Position numbers and translations under genes: made by a program. A stretch of 64,000 bases of DNA. Source: JAWVFM01 sp038237625. GTDB taxonomy: Bacteria > Actinomycetota > Thermoleophilia > Solirubrobacterales > 70-9. Where the stretch lies: NCBI GenBank assembly GCA_038237625.1, contig JBBRYM010000007.1, positions 1 through 64,000 of the forward strand. Direction: 5' to 3'. Positions 15,250 to 23,438 of this stretch are shown one piece after another (the stretch's first letter is position 1; the number at the start of each line of letters is the position of its first letter). Under the pieces are notes generated by a model, which saw only the letters and a list, made by a program, of their open reading frames with translations, searched no databases and was not told where the DNA came from.

Positions 15250-16161
15250 TCAGCCTTCGCCCCGACGAATCCAAAAGGCGCTCGGGACGACGTCCTCCCA
15301 ACCCGGATTGGGAGGACCGGCGGCTAGGCTCGGCACCAGCGCGATCAGCCGTTCTCGCTCGCGTCGGTACAACGCACACATCGCCAGCTTCACCTCCCAG
15401 GCTGCGTTGCCCAGGAGGAAGGCTTGGAGCAGGTACTGCTCGTTGAAGTAAACGTCGCCCCCGAACAGATAGTGGGGATACTCGAACGGCAGGAAGACGT
15501 CGTGAAAATGCACCCACACCCCGGGCTTCAACGCGGGCAGGACCTCCAGGATCAACCAGTTGACCTCGCTTCCGAGCTTCACCACATGAGAGGTGTCGAC
15601 GAAAAGGATGTCGCCGGCGTCGAGCTCCGAGAACCGCTCGTTCGGAAGCTCCCGGCAATCGCAGAAGTCGATTCGCTTCAGTCCGTCCAGCCCGGCCGGC
15701 ACCAGGGCGCGCGGCTCGGGATCAACCGCCACGAGCTCAGTCTCGTCTCCGTCTCGCACGTTCGCCGCCGCCGCGGCCGCGCTTATCAAGGTCGAGTAGC
15801 CCGAGCCGAGCTCGAGTACCCGCTTCGGTTTCAGATAGCGGACCAACGCGTAAAGAAGCTCTGCGTCCCCGGCCTGGTAGAGGCCGTTCCAGATGCGGAA
15901 TCCCGCACGATTGGCAGGGTCAAGGCCCTGCGGAAGCTCTCCTACTAGGTACGGGGCCAGGGCCGTCTCGACGAACTCGATCTGGCTGCCGGTATCGACG
16001 TCGACCCTGGTCTCCTTCGACCAGATCGGGTCGTCGACCGGGGGAACCTTCGGAACCGGCCCGTAGAACGTCGCGGAGACCACGTCGAGCCCCACGCGTG
16101 GGGCGATCCGGCGTGTCAGCCCCTGCCCGAACCTCAGCTTTGCCCGGCGCGCGCGCGACAC
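15250..16161 (-). CDS. Class I SAM-dependent methyltransferase
   Basis: This 303-residue Rossmann-fold methyltransferase of the Methyltransf_24 type has its SAM-binding motif I at VLELGSGYSTLISAA (about residues 113-127), an acidic loop ELVAVDPEPRAL, and VDTSHVVKLGSEVNWLILE and HFHDVFLPFEYP downstream. A clear paralogue lies at 28291-29238, with well over half of residues identical by eye. The substrate is unknown; context suggests a sugar or glycan. The GTG start at 16161 is only 9 bp from the guaA-end repeat at 16170, and the frame stays open through that repeat. The original 5' end may therefore have been replaced when the adjacent segment inserted. Confidence 0.82.
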   Translation of the reverse strand: MSRARRAKLRFGQGLTRRIAPRVGLDVVSATFYGPVPKVPPVDDPIWSKETRVDVDTGSQIEFVETALAPYLVGELPQGLDPANRAGFRIWNGLYQAGDAELLYALVRYLKPKRVLELGSGYSTLISAAAAAANVRDGDETELVAVDPEPRALVPAGLDGLKRIDFCDCRELPNERFSELDAGDILFVDTSHVVKLGSEVNWLILEVLPALKPGVWVHFHDVFLPFEYPHYLFGGDVYFNEQYLLQAFLLGNAAWEVKLAMCALYRRERERLIALVPSLAAGPPNPGWEDVVPSAFWIRRGEG

Positions 16162-16169
16162 GCGCCGGA

Positions 16170-16194
16170 TACTCCCACTCGATCGTCGCGGGGG
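16170..16194. repeat. Distal 25-bp copy of the guaA 3' end (candidate att site)
   Basis: This 25-bp stretch, starting TACTCCCACTCGATCG, is identical to 24726-24750, the last codons of guaA. On the minus strand it still encodes P-A-T-I-E-W-E, but the guaA stop TAG is changed to TAT. The two copies are in the same orientation 8.6 kb apart, with guaA intact beside the right copy. This is the geometry left by a site-specific element inserted in the 3' end of guaA. Confidence 0.8.
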
Positions 16195-16207
16195 CTCGAT
16201 CCAGGCC

Positions 16208-16236
16208 TTTTCGCCATCTAGAGGCGGGGATATACT
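16208..16236 (+). promoter_or_regulatory. Candidate promoter for the riboswitch-M23 transcript
   Basis: A -10-like TATACT (16231-16236) lies 17 bp after a weak -35-like TTTTCG (16208-16213). Transcription would start near 16243, just before the first pairing strand of the c-di-AMP riboswitch. The spacing and the match to the riboswitch start support it; the -35 is poor. Confidence 0.45.
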
Positions 16237-16245
16237 GGCGCCCGC

Positions 16246-16400
16246 AAGTCCTGCCTAATCCGGACGCCACGGCGCCCGGAGCGGGGGAACCAGAGGCCTC
16301 TGGCGAACCTCTATGCCAGAGGCCTGGGGCGAATCGAGGCACCGCTCTCGTAGCGCCGCTCTTTCGGCGCGAGCCCGTCAGCTAACTCCGCAGGCCAGTC
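16246..16400 (+). promoter_or_regulatory. Cyclic di-AMP riboswitch (ydaO/yuaA type)
   Basis: Conserved ydaO-class elements occur in order. They are a 5' GCCTAATCC segment (16254-16261), GAGCGGGGGAACC (16279-16291), GGGGCGAATC (16325-16334), and GAGCCCGTCAGCTAACTCCG (16371-16390). Pairing supports the fold: CCTGC at 16250-16254 with GCAGG at 16390-16394, an 11-bp perfect stem 16294-16304/16315-16325, and GCGCCG/CGGCGC at 16353-16358/16365-16370. This class binds c-di-AMP and in actinomycetes often precedes wall-hydrolase genes, as here with two M23 genes. No downstream terminator is obvious, so control may act on translation or by another route. Confidence 0.88.
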
Positions 16401-16414
16401 GAAAGAGAGCCAGG

Positions 16415-17590
16415 TTGTACCCAGAGCCCAACCGGGGGAGTTCCATCAACTCGCGGCCGCTGCGAGTCACGGTCGCTGTGGTTGGCGCAACCGCGGCGCT
16501 CGGCGCCGGAGTCGCGTCAGGCTCATGGAGTCACGCCTGGCGCGGGGGCGGAGGCGGAGGCGTGGGCACACCTCCGGCTCCGCAGGTGAGCGATCTGCGC
16601 TGCCTTTCGAAATGCGCCGGCCTTCGCAGCGGCGTGGCGGGATCGAAGGTCGCCCTGACCGGGAAGCACCTCGCCGACGTCAAGAAGGTTCAGTTCACGG
16701 CGCGAAAGAAGTGGGTTGCGGTGAAGCCCGATGCCGCCGCGAAGACGATCGTCAGGGCAACCGTCCCCGACGCGGCAAGGACCGGAAAGGTCGGCGTTGT
16801 CGACGCGTTCGCAAACCACGCGACCTCCCCCACCCAGCTGCACATCGTCGACCACCTGCCGCCCGTCAGCGGCTTCAAGCTCCGCCGGGCAACGGCGACG
16901 CCCGGCAAGGCGTTCTACGACGGGCGTCGCAACCCGCACCTCAGCTACGTCTTCTCCGCGCGAAAGCCCGCCGACGTGCGGATCAATGTCATTCGCGAGC
17001 ACACCGGTGGCTACGTCGTTCGCAGCTACGTGCGCCGCGACGCCCAGCCGAACGCCGAAAACGGCCTCACCTGGGACGGTGAGAACGAGCACGGCGCGCC
17101 GGCTCCCAACGGCGCTTACCGATTCAGCATCACGCCGCTCGGAGGCCGCAAGACGTCAACCGACGCAGATGCCCGGTTTCGGTTCTTCCAGTACGAGTTC
17201 CCGGTGCGCGCTCGCCACGCCTACGGAGACGGCCTCGCCGCCGGTCGTGGGCACCAGGGCCAGGACGTCATGGCGAGCTGCGGGACCAAGCTTGTCGCCG
17301 CATCAGGCGGGCGGGTCTACTACCGCAAGTACCAGTCGCGGGCGGGCAACTATGTCGTCATCAACACCTACCACGGCCGCAGCATGATGTACGCCCACCT
17401 GAAGCATCCGGCCCTGGTCCGCAAGGGCCAGCGGGTCCACACCGGCGAGAAGATCGGCGTGGTCGGCGAGACCGGCGACGCGACCGTGTGCCACCTGCAC
17501 TTCGAGCTGTGGTCGAAGCCGGGCTGGTACCAGGGCGGACGGGTCACAAACCCCACCGACGACCTCAAGCGCTGGGATAAATGGAGCTGA
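16415..17590 (+). CDS. Secreted M23 (LytM) metallopeptidase, c-di-AMP riboswitch controlled
   Basis: This is a predicted peptidoglycan endopeptidase of 391 residues with a TTG start. TTG 16415 lies just after the riboswitch and a purine-rich GAAAGAGAG; the longer in-frame start at 16313 would lie inside the riboswitch. In order: an N-terminal membrane/signal segment (about residues 17-38), a Gly-rich linker, an IPT/TIG-like domain with a Cys pair (LRCLSKCAGL), an FlgD-Ig-like domain (GLTWDGENEHGAPAPNGAYR), and a C-terminal M23 domain. Zinc and catalytic residues are all present: H280 and D284 (HQGQD), H328 (YAHL), H360 and H362 (HLHFE). It overlaps the next, homologous gene by 10 bp. Confidence 0.88.
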   Translation: MYPEPNRGSSINSRPLRVTVAVVGATAALGAGVASGSWSHAWRGGGGGGVGTPPAPQVSDLRCLSKCAGLRSGVAGSKVALTGKHLADVKKVQFTARKKWVAVKPDAAAKTIVRATVPDAARTGKVGVVDAFANHATSPTQLHIVDHLPPVSGFKLRRATATPGKAFYDGRRNPHLSYVFSARKPADVRINVIREHTGGYVVRSYVRRDAQPNAENGLTWDGENEHGAPAPNGAYRFSITPLGGRKTSTDADARFRFFQYEFPVRARHAYGDGLAAGRGHQGQDVMASCGTKLVAASGGRVYYRKYQSRAGNYVVINTYHGRSMMYAHLKHPALVRKGQRVHTGEKIGVVGETGDATVCHLHFELWSKPGWYQGGRVTNPTDDLKRWDKWS

Positions 17591-18711
17591 GCGGCGCCCG
17601 CGCGGCGCTGCTCGCGCCGGCGCTGGCCGCCGTCGCGCTCCTGGTCGTGCCCGCTGAGGGCCATGCGGCCCGCAAGGAACCGCGCGTGACCGGCGTGCGC
17701 TGCGTCGAGGACTGCGCCGCGTTGCGAAGCGGCGCCGAGGGATCGACCCTCAGGTGGACCGGCCGCCACCTCGCCCACGTCGCCACGATCGAGTTCCCGA
17801 GTCGCTCCGGCGGGCGCATCGGGGCGAAGCCCATCGCCGTCGGCTCGCGCCGGGTGAGCGCCAGGATTCCCGCGAAGGCCGCCAGCGGGCGCCCGGCGCT
17901 GATCACACCGCGGCGGGCGCGGGCGTTCGCGGAAGGGCCGGTCCGGGTGGTGAAGCTGGGAAAGCTCGTTCCGGCGCGCACGCTCAGCCTGCAGCGCTCG
18001 CACGCGCGGCCGCGCGTGGCCTTTTTCGATGGCCACGCGGTGCACATCCGCTACCGATTTCGCGCCCGGTCGCTCAGCGACATCAAGATCAACATCGTGC
18101 GCCGCTCCACCGGCGGCGTCGTCACCCACCTGCGCCGCCGACATGTCGCGCCGTTCTCGCCCCACCTGCTGCGCTGGGACGGAACCCGCGCAGGCGGCGG
18201 CGTCGCGCCCGCGGGAAGCTACGCCGTGCGCGTCGGGCTCACTCATGGCCACGGCGACACCGGGACCAGCTTCACGATGCTCCCCGACGAGTTCCCGGTG
18301 CGAGGTCCCCACGGCTACGGCGGCCCCATCCAGCGCTTCGGCGCACCTCGCAGCGGCGGTCGCGTCCACCAGGGCCAGGACGTCTTCGCGGCCTGCGGGA
18401 CGCGCGAGGTGGCGGCGCGCGGCGGCCGCGTGGTCGCCGCCGGCTACGACCCGGTGCTCTACGGCTACTGGCTCGTGATCGACGGCCGGGCGACGTCGAC
18501 CGACTACCGCTACGCGCACCTCATCGCACCCACACCGCTACACCCCGGCCAGCGCGTGAGGACAGGGCAGACGGTCGGCCGCGTGGGGCGAACGGGCAAT
18601 GCCCGCACCGTCGGCTGCATGCTCCATTTCGAAGAGTGGCCCCAGGGCTGGGAGCACGACAACCCGGTCGATCCCCTGCCCGACCTCGAGCGCTGGGACG
18701 GCTGGAGCTAG
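17581..18711 (+). CDS. Tandem M23-like paralogue with altered catalytic motif
   Basis: This 376-residue secreted protein has the same architecture as its upstream neighbour: a signal peptide (residues 1-~27), an IPT-like region with VRCVEDCAALRSG, an FlgD-Ig-like domain (LRWDGTRAGGGVAPAGSYA), and an M23 domain. H263 and D267 (HQGQD), H313 (YAHL) and H349 are kept, but the first His of the HxH motif is Met347 (CMLHFEEW). In LytM-type enzymes that His takes part in catalysis while the second binds zinc. It is therefore probably weakened or inactive, perhaps a binding or activator partner. ATG 17581 overlaps the previous stop by 10 bp, implying coupled synthesis under the riboswitch. Confidence 0.86.
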   Translation: MELSGARAALLAPALAAVALLVVPAEGHAARKEPRVTGVRCVEDCAALRSGAEGSTLRWTGRHLAHVATIEFPSRSGGRIGAKPIAVGSRRVSARIPAKAASGRPALITPRRARAFAEGPVRVVKLGKLVPARTLSLQRSHARPRVAFFDGHAVHIRYRFRARSLSDIKINIVRRSTGGVVTHLRRRHVAPFSPHLLRWDGTRAGGGVAPAGSYAVRVGLTHGHGDTGTSFTMLPDEFPVRGPHGYGGPIQRFGAPRSGGRVHQGQDVFAACGTREVAARGGRVVAAGYDPVLYGYWLVIDGRATSTDYRYAHLIAPTPLHPGQRVRTGQTVGRVGRTGNARTVGCMLHFEEWPQGWEHDNPVDPLPDLERWDGWS

Positions 18712-18714
18712 GAG

Positions 18715-19263
18715 CTAGTAATCGAAGGGCAGCTTGGGCTCGATCTCGGCCAGGCGAGGCGCAGCCCGGTCCCGGTCGGAGGCGACCAGGTCGATGGCTG
18801 CCGGCCACTCGATGCCGATCTCGGGGTCGTCGAAGGCGATGCCACCCTCCAGCTCCGGGTCGTAGTAGGCGGAGCAGCGGTAGAGGACATCCGCGGTCTC
18901 CGACAGCACGCAGAACGCATGGCCGAAGCCGTCGGGGCAGTAGAGCTGGCGGAGGTTCTCGTCGTCGAGCCTGGCCGACTCCCACTCGCCGAAGGTCGGC
19001 GAGCCATGGCGCAGGTCGACCACGACGTCGAGGATCGCCCCGCGCGAGCAGCGCACCAGCTTCGCCATACCTTGCTGGTAGTGGATCCCGCGAACGATGC
19101 CGTAAGCCGACCGCGAGTGGTTGTCCTGGATGAAGTCGTCGGCGATCCCGGCTTCCGTCAGCACGTTGCGGCGATAGGTCTCGGTGAAGAACCCGCGCTC
19201 GTCGCGGTGCACGACGGGGTCGAGGAGGATCGGGCCGTCGAGGCGGGTCGGGAGCGCCTTCAC
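18715..19263 (-). CDS. rfbC: dTDP-4-dehydrorhamnose 3,5-epimerase
   Basis: This 182-residue RmlC-type cupin epimerises dTDP-4-keto-6-deoxyglucose on the way to dTDP-L-rhamnose. Conserved parts are HRDERGFFTETYRR, the substrate-binding QDNHSRSAYGIVRGIHYQ with the catalytic His, DLRHGSPTFGEW, and YYDPELEGGIAFDDPEIGI. The GTG start overlaps the stop of the upstream methyltransferase (GTGA). The other rhamnose genes (rmlA, rmlB, rmlD) are not in the window. It ends 3 bp from the convergent M23-like gene. Confidence 0.93.
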   Translation of the reverse strand: MKALPTRLDGPILLDPVVHRDERGFFTETYRRNVLTEAGIADDFIQDNHSRSAYGIVRGIHYQQGMAKLVRCSRGAILDVVVDLRHGSPTFGEWESARLDDENLRQLYCPDGFGHAFCVLSETADVLYRCSAYYDPELEGGIAFDDPEIGIEWPAAIDLVASDRDRAAPRLAEIEPKLPFDY

Positions 19264-20162
19264 GAGGCTTCGTCTCGGCGAGCGATCATCAGCATCCGGT
19301 CGCGGAAGTCCGGCGCCCACATCCGGTTGGCGATACCGGTGCGATCCGCCAGCCGTAAGAGGGCTCGCGACGCGACGGGGCTGTAGCCCGCGATGCGCCC
19401 GAGGTAGTAGCGGACCGAGAATGCCTTCGGGGCGGTCGAAACTGCGATCGGTGTGAGGCCATGGCGTCGAATGATTAGCGCAAGGCTGTCGCGCGTGAAG
19501 TACTGGATGTGGGTGGGGATCACCGACCACCAGCGCGGGCCCATCGCTCGAGCGAGCCGGCTTCCGGAATCCGGCAGGGCGAGCGCGAGGACTCCGCCCG
19601 GCCGCAGGATGTCGTGAGCTCGATCGAGCGCCGCACCAGGATCCGGGAGATGCTCGATGACGTCGCCCATGAAGACGGCATCGAACGCCCCGCGTTCGAG
19701 CTCGGCCTCCAACAGCTCCGCCCTGGTCACGTCGAGTCCCAACCGCTCGCGGGCGAAGGTCGACCCGAACTCGCTGGGCTCAACGCCAAGCCCCTCCCAC
19801 CCCCGCCCGAGCGCCTCGGCGAGAAAGAACCCGACCCAGCAGCCAAGATCGGCGATCCGGCCGATCTCGACCCGCTTCTCGATCCGCTCGAGGATGTTCC
19901 GCGCCGTCTCGCGCTGGCCGGCCTCCTCTTCGACGTAGTCGTCCGAGGCGGCGGCGGAGTACGCCTCGGACAGTTCCGCCCACTCCGGGAACGAGTCGAG
20001 CTGCATGTGCCCGCAGCTGCGGCACCAAACAATGTCGCCGAGCGCCGTGCCGAACCGGTCGGTGGTCGGAATCAGGCCCTCATCGCCGGCCGCTCCCCTG
20101 ACCTGGAAGTGGGGCTCGAGCTGCGTCCCGCCACAGGCGGCGCACGATGGCTCAGGCGTCAC
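19260..20162 (-). CDS. SAM methyltransferase with N-terminal zinc-ribbon
   Basis: In this 300-residue protein, residues ~5-60 carry two Cys pairs (CAACGG and CRSCGH), a zinc-ribbon-like module seen in sugar C-methyltransferases and related enzymes. It is followed by a class I fold with IADLGCWVGFFLAEALG (motif I), FDAVFMGDVIEHLPDPGAAL and LRPGGVLALALPDSG. The GTG start is fixed by a 4-bp overlap with the next upstream methyltransferase gene. The product likely modifies a nucleotide sugar or glycan, given rfbC next door. Confidence 0.84.
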   Translation of the reverse strand: MTPEPSCAACGGTQLEPHFQVRGAAGDEGLIPTTDRFGTALGDIVWCRSCGHMQLDSFPEWAELSEAYSAAASDDYVEEEAGQRETARNILERIEKRVEIGRIADLGCWVGFFLAEALGRGWEGLGVEPSEFGSTFARERLGLDVTRAELLEAELERGAFDAVFMGDVIEHLPDPGAALDRAHDILRPGGVLALALPDSGSRLARAMGPRWWSVIPTHIQYFTRDSLALIIRRHGLTPIAVSTAPKAFSVRYYLGRIAGYSPVASRALLRLADRTGIANRMWAPDFRDRMLMIARRDEAS

Positions 20163-20950
20163 GGGCGGCGGCCGGTCGCGTACAGGTCGTTGCCGAGGAA
20201 CGTCCGCAGTGGCCGCGACGCCGCAAGCCGCGCCCCGAGCGCCGCGATTCCGGCTCCGGCGACCGATTCGGTGAGGTGATGCTCTCCGCTTCGCACGACA
20301 TCCGGATCGATCCACGCCCGGACGTCAGCGAACCCGGCGCTCCGGACCGCCTTCCGCAGGCTGAACACCGACTGCTCGTTGACGTGATAGCGCTTGGACT
20401 CGGCGATCCAGTCGTCGAGCTCTGATACTGCCTGTCGCTTGCCGATCGCTGCCATGCCGATCCGGACGACCGGCAAGCCGAACCACAGGAACAGGATGTT
20501 CGGCGCTGTGTGGATCAGGAGGCGGCCACCCGTGCGTAAGACCCGCTTGAGCTCCGCCAGCGCGGCAGCGGCCTGGTCTGAGTCGAGGTGCTCGATCACG
20601 TCCCCGAAGAGCACGAGGTCGAACGATCCTTCGGGCCAAGGGAGATCGGTGACGTCGCCCCTGCGGACATCCGCGCCCGAAATCCCAGCCAGGGTCTCGT
20701 TCGCAATCTCTACGGCTGCCTCTGAGTAGTCGATGCCGGCAACGCTCGTGCCGAGCTGGGAAGCCGCAAGCAGGACCTCGCCGCGGCCGCAGCCCGCGTC
20801 GAGCATGGCCTCCCCCCTCCAAGGCGCCAGGATTTCGAGCTCACGACGCTTGAGCCGTGAGAGTCCCCGATCGCGCTGGAAGCGATCGAAGCCCTCGCAT
20901 TTCTCCGAGAGGAAGTACTCGCGGTCGTAGAGGTCGCTGGGGAGCGGCAT
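20159..20950 (-). CDS. Class I SAM-dependent methyltransferase
   Basis: In this 263-residue protein, motif I is MLDAGCGRGEVLLAA, motif II SVAGIDYSEAAVEIA, and the post-motif region FDLVLFGDVIEHLDSDQ then LRTGGRLLIHTAPN. A hydrophobic patch after it (ILFLWFGLPVVRIGMAAIG) may contact membrane-bound substrate. It is the first gene of a three-gene leftward unit (methyltransferase, methyltransferase, rfbC) with 4-bp overlaps. It is divergent from the glycosyltransferase gene that starts 66 bp away. Substrate not identified. Confidence 0.84.
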   Translation of the reverse strand: MPLPSDLYDREYFLSEKCEGFDRFQRDRGLSRLKRRELEILAPWRGEAMLDAGCGRGEVLLAASQLGTSVAGIDYSEAAVEIANETLAGISGADVRRGDVTDLPWPEGSFDLVLFGDVIEHLDSDQAAAALAELKRVLRTGGRLLIHTAPNILFLWFGLPVVRIGMAAIGKRQAVSELDDWIAESKRYHVNEQSVFSLRKAVRSAGFADVRAWIDPDVVRSGEHHLTESVAGAGIAALGARLAASRPLRTFLGNDLYATGRRP

Positions 20951-21016
20951 TGATCGAGCCTAGCTTGGAGGTTGCGACCCAACTCGAGTCCTGGGCTCCT
21001 GGGATCATGCGCTGGA

Positions 21017-22036
21017 ATGCCCCAAGACGAAATAACGAGTCCGGGCTCCCTCGAGAACGTAGCCAGGACCGTAACCCTTCTCAGCGTCGTCGCGCCGGTT
21101 TTCGAGGAAGCCGACAACCTCGTCGAGTTCCACCGGCGGACGATGGCAGCATTGGAGGGCCTTCCGGTCGAGCTAATCCTCGTCGACGACGGATCGAACG
21201 ACCACAGCGCGGATCTTCTCGCCGAGCTGGCGGCCGCGGATCGCCGGGTCATGGTCGTCACGCTCTCGCGAAACTTCGGCCACCAGGCCGCCCTGACGGC
21301 CGGCCTCGACCACGCTTCGGGAAACGTGGTCGTGATGCTCGATGCGGATCTACAGGACCCACCGGAGCTCATCCCGCAGATGCTGGATCGCTGGCGCGCC
21401 GGTGTCGACGTCGTCTACGCCGTCCGCACCGCCCGCGCGGGCGAATCGAGGACGAAGCTCGCATCCTCTCGGGCCTTCTATTCGGTCTTCGAGAAGCTGG
21501 CGAGCTTGGACCTCCAGCGTAATTCCGGGGACTTCCGGCTCTTCGACCGCCGCGCACTCGACGTCCTTCTCTCGATGCGCGAGCGAAACCGTTTTCTTCG
21601 CGGCATGAGCGTCTGGATCGGATTCACGCAGACCGCCGTCCCCTACGAGCGGGACGCTCGACACGCCGGCGAGTCGAAGTACACGACCCGGCGGATGCTC
21701 AGCTTCTCGCTCGATGCAATTTCGTCTTTTTCCCACGTGCCGCTCCAGATCGCGACTCTGCTCGGGTTCATCGTCTCGGGAGTGGCCTTTCTCGGGATCC
21801 CCGTGGCCATCGGTCTCAAGATCGCGGGCGCGTTCGTACCCGGCGTCACTTCGGTGCTCTTAGCCGTCCTGTTGATCGGAGGGATTCAGCTCATCACCGT
21901 TGGGCTGATCGGCGAGTACGTGGGACGGATCTACGACGAAGTGAAGGCCCGCCCTCTCTACGTCGTTGAAAAAGTCCTGAATGCCGAAACCAGGGCCGGC
22001 GGTAATTCCCGGGAGCGATCTGCCGGGCGCACCTGA
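21017..22036 (+). CDS. GT2 glycosyltransferase, DPM1/GtrB-like, with two C-terminal membrane helices
   Basis: This 339-residue polyprenyl-phosphate sugar transferase has a GT-A fold: VVAPVFEEADNL, LVDDGSNDHSADL, LSRNFGHQAALTAGLDHA and the metal/sugar motif MLDADLQDPPEL. Two membrane segments follow at the end (TLLGFIVSGVAFLGIPVAIG and VLLAVLLIGGIQLITVGLIG), as in GtrB. It probably loads a sugar on undecaprenyl phosphate for the GT39 enzyme two genes on. ATG 21017 is chosen; an upstream in-frame start at 20972 is possible. It is first in a (+) trio. Confidence 0.88.
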   Translation: MPQDEITSPGSLENVARTVTLLSVVAPVFEEADNLVEFHRRTMAALEGLPVELILVDDGSNDHSADLLAELAAADRRVMVVTLSRNFGHQAALTAGLDHASGNVVVMLDADLQDPPELIPQMLDRWRAGVDVVYAVRTARAGESRTKLASSRAFYSVFEKLASLDLQRNSGDFRLFDRRALDVLLSMRERNRFLRGMSVWIGFTQTAVPYERDARHAGESKYTTRRMLSFSLDAISSFSHVPLQIATLLGFIVSGVAFLGIPVAIGLKIAGAFVPGVTSVLLAVLLIGGIQLITVGLIGEYVGRIYDEVKARPLYVVEKVLNAETRAGGNSRERSAGRT

Positions 22037-22052
22037 CTCCCATTTCGACGAG

Positions 22053-23438
22053 GTGTCTCGCGTTGCCGTGATCGGGGCCGGCATGACCGGCCTCACATGC
22101 GCTTACCGGCTCGCCAAGGCCGGTCGATCTGTGGACGTCTACGAACGCTGGCCTGGGCTGGGAGGGCAGGTCGCGACGATCGACTTGGAAGACAGTCAGC
22201 CGCTTGAGCGCTACTACCACCACCTGTTCACGAGCGACCGCCACATTGCCGCGCTCTACGACGAGCTGGGCATGCCCGACGCGATCGAGTGGAGCCCATC
22301 GAGCGTCGCGGTGTTCTCCAGGGGGCGCCTCTATCCGTTCGTCAGCCCCCTCGACATCCTCAGGTTCTCGCCGCTTTCCCTGCGTGGAAGACTCCGGCTC
22401 GCCACCGGGGTCTTTCGAGTTGTGAGAGGTGGATCCGACTTCTCGGGCTACGAGGGCATCACCGCCCGGGCGTGGATCGAGCGCGAAATGGGTGATGAGG
22501 TCTGGAACGAGATCTGGGGACCATTGCTGCGCGGGAAGTTCGGAGACCGAGCCGACGACGTCTCGATGGCATGGCTTTGGGCTCGGATCACCTCGCGCCG
22601 GCGGATCGGACGGGGCGAGACCCGTCGGGAGCTTCTCGGGTACCCCCGCGGGAGCTGGCAGCCCTTGCTCGACACCCTGCAAGCGAAGATCGAAGAGCAC
22701 GGAGGACGGGTCCTCATCGACCAGCCGGCCGCGTCGCTTCGCCGGAGCGAGCGGGGACTGGAGTTGACCTGGGGCGAGGCCGACTCCTGGCGGGCCGGCC
22801 TGAACCCTCAAGCGTTCCCGGCGCACGCCGCCCCAAAAGCATATGAGACCGTGGTCGCGACAGTCCCGCACGACATCTTCCTTGCGCTGCTCGACGATGC
22901 CTTGCGAAGTGCGCTCAGTCCGGGTTACGCCCAGCGGCTCGAGAGCGTTGAGTATCACACCGCCCTGTGCCTGCTGCTGGAGGTCGACCGCTCCTTCTCC
23001 CCGTTCTACTGGATCAACGTCGCCGCCAACGATTTTCCATTCGTGGGCCTGGTCGAGCAGACGAACCTGGTGGGCCCCGAGCACTACGGCGGCAGGCACC
23101 TGGTCTACGTGGCCAATTACGTCGCTCCTGGAGATCCCCTGCTCGAGCTCGACGCAGACGTGCTCCTCGCCACCTACGAGCCGTGGCTTCGGCGAATCAA
23201 CCCGGAATTCTCGGCAGACTGGGTGCGGCGGGCCCTCGTCGCCCGTGAGCCCGCGGCCCAGCCGATCGTCACGCCGGACTATCCAGACCGCATCCCGCCG
23301 CTTCAGACCGGCGTTCCGGGCCTGATCCTGGCTACCACCACGCAGATCTACCCTGAGGATCGGGGCACCAACTACAGCGTCAGATTGGGCGATCGCGCGG
23401 CCGACGCGGTGCTCTCAGGCGAGGAAACCAGGCCGTGA
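22053..23438 (+). CDS. FAD-dependent oxidoreductase, amine-oxidase/UDP-galactopyranose-mutase-like fold
   Basis: In this ~461-residue protein the dinucleotide-binding motif is VAVIGAGMTGLTCAYRLAKAG followed by VYERWPGLGGQ. A second conserved block is GDRAADAVL near the end. Family members sit in glycan clusters and may oxidise or isomerise sugars or polyprenyl-linked intermediates; the reaction here is not known. GTG 22053 is preferred because the FAD motif then begins at once. An ATG at 21981 would overlap the preceding gene by 56 bp. The stop overlaps the GT39 start (GTGA). Confidence 0.78.
   Translation: MSRVAVIGAGMTGLTCAYRLAKAGRSVDVYERWPGLGGQVATIDLEDSQPLERYYHHLFTSDRHIAALYDELGMPDAIEWSPSSVAVFSRGRLYPFVSPLDILRFSPLSLRGRLRLATGVFRVVRGGSDFSGYEGITARAWIEREMGDEVWNEIWGPLLRGKFGDRADDVSMAWLWARITSRRRIGRGETRRELLGYPRGSWQPLLDTLQAKIEEHGGRVLIDQPAASLRRSERGLELTWGEADSWRAGLNPQAFPAHAAPKAYETVVATVPHDIFLALLDDALRSALSPGYAQRLESVEYHTALCLLLEVDRSFSPFYWINVAANDFPFVGLVEQTNLVGPEHYGGRHLVYVANYVAPGDPLLELDADVLLATYEPWLRRINPEFSADWVRRALVAREPAAQPIVTPDYPDRIPPLQTGVPGLILATTTQIYPEDRGTNYSVRLGDRAADAVLSGEETRP

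Noticed and set aside
14687..15658. N-terminal extension of rpsI through rplM (to 637 codons)
   Set aside because: This is out-of-frame reading of rplM and the intergenic hairpin; ATG 14686 overlaps the rplM stop as expected.
16313..16414. Longer start (ATG 16313) for the first M23 protein
   Set aside because: It would place the N-terminal coding sequence inside the conserved core of the ydaO riboswitch.
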